The notes beneath the pieces are model-generated. The model ran no database searches. It had not been told where the DNA came from and saw only the letters and a program-made list of their open reading frames with translations. Position numbers and translations under genes: made by a program. Below are positions 51,430-51,496 of a stretch of 51,496 nucleotides of DNA, piece by piece (within the stretch, counting starts at the first letter, position 1; each line of letters opens with the position of its first letter). Where the stretch lies: assembly GCA_050789255.1 (NCBI GenBank), contig JBOZRQ010000022.1, forward strand, positions 1 through 51,496, given 5' to 3'. This DNA is from JBOZRQ01 sp050789255 (GTDB taxonomy: Bacteria > Bacillota > Sulfobacillia > Symbiobacteriales > Symbiobacteriaceae).

Positions 51430-51496
51430 GTGGATGACATGGAGAGCAAGGCCCAGGCGCTGCGGGACTTCGCTGCGCACGTAAACCCCATGAAGG
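51430..51496 (+). CDS. Start of an unidentified gene (partial)
   Basis: A GTG at 51430 is preceded six bases earlier by AAGGGGGG; an ATG at 51424 touches that site. The visible 22 codons (VDDMESKAQALRDFAAH...) are helical and charged. Too short to identify; continues past the right edge. Confidence 0.5.
   Translation, partial: MDDMESKAQALRDFAAHVNPMK

Overview
The window is about 51.5 kb of GC-rich bacterial chromosome. A Firmicutes host is indicated by a clear CodY, a LexA with CGAAC-type (Bacillus-type) boxes, AAGGAGG-like ribosome binding sites with frequent GTG/TTG starts, an Ecs-like ABC transporter, a YkuK-family protein and copper-amine-oxidase-like stalk domains. High GC plus these markers suggests a Symbiobacterium-like lineage; that placement is inference. 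The left edge holds the promoter, leader and first bases of a 16S rRNA gene that runs off the window on the minus strand.

Layout: (1) 0.4-4.6 kb: secreted subtilase with a pentapeptide-repeat tail and a membrane GGDEF/HD-GYP protein. (2) 4.6-11.2 kb, minus strand: M20 peptidase, lutABC lactate-utilisation genes, MBL hydrolase, acyl-CoA dehydrogenase and a small P-loop kinase. (3) 11.3-13.9 kb: an unrecognised three-gene unit (membrane protein, its soluble paralogue, VWA lipoprotein). (4) 13.9-14.7 kb: codY. (5) 14.9-30.3 kb: RNA-repair genes in three separate transcription units: ykuK / two tandem Y-like RNAs / Ro60 (rsr) / rtcB; hen1-pnkp; and HAD / two RlaP-like nucleotidyltransferases / thrC. 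A peptide-binding protein and an Ecs-like ABC pair lie between them. (6) 31.6-35.0 kb: Fur-boxed ferric-iron ABC importer. (7) 35.1-41.6 kb: SRPBCC protein, pepT, a BTAD/SARP regulator with a MacB-like ABC transporter, and a wHTH-plus-nuclease-like protein. (8) 41.9-48.9 kb: a 1760-residue secreted lamin-tail/phospholipase-D protein, a glucosaminidase and a membrane protein. (9) 49.0-51.5 kb: lexA, a small membrane protein, a second HD-GYP protein and the start of another gene.

The most notable signal is the regulation of the RNA-repair genes. The ykuK-Y RNA-rsr-rtcB unit and the hen1-pnkp unit each begin with a short leader ORF (43 and 38 codons) with its own ribosome binding site, followed by a strong intrinsic terminator just before the first real gene. 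The two terminators are homologous, and the two peptides share the pattern L-x-R-x-x-F-x-A-x4-(S/T)-A-R-G. In both, the codons for the conserved A-R-G region are complementary to the 5' arm of the terminator (11 bp and 8 bp), so they can form an antiterminator. This fits a translation-coupled attenuator that ties expression of two different RNA-repair machines to ribosome behaviour. In addition, two tandem Y-like RNAs with compensatory differences in both stems lie directly upstream of rsr; the first contains a circularly permuted, nearly complete tRNA mimic of the YrlA type.
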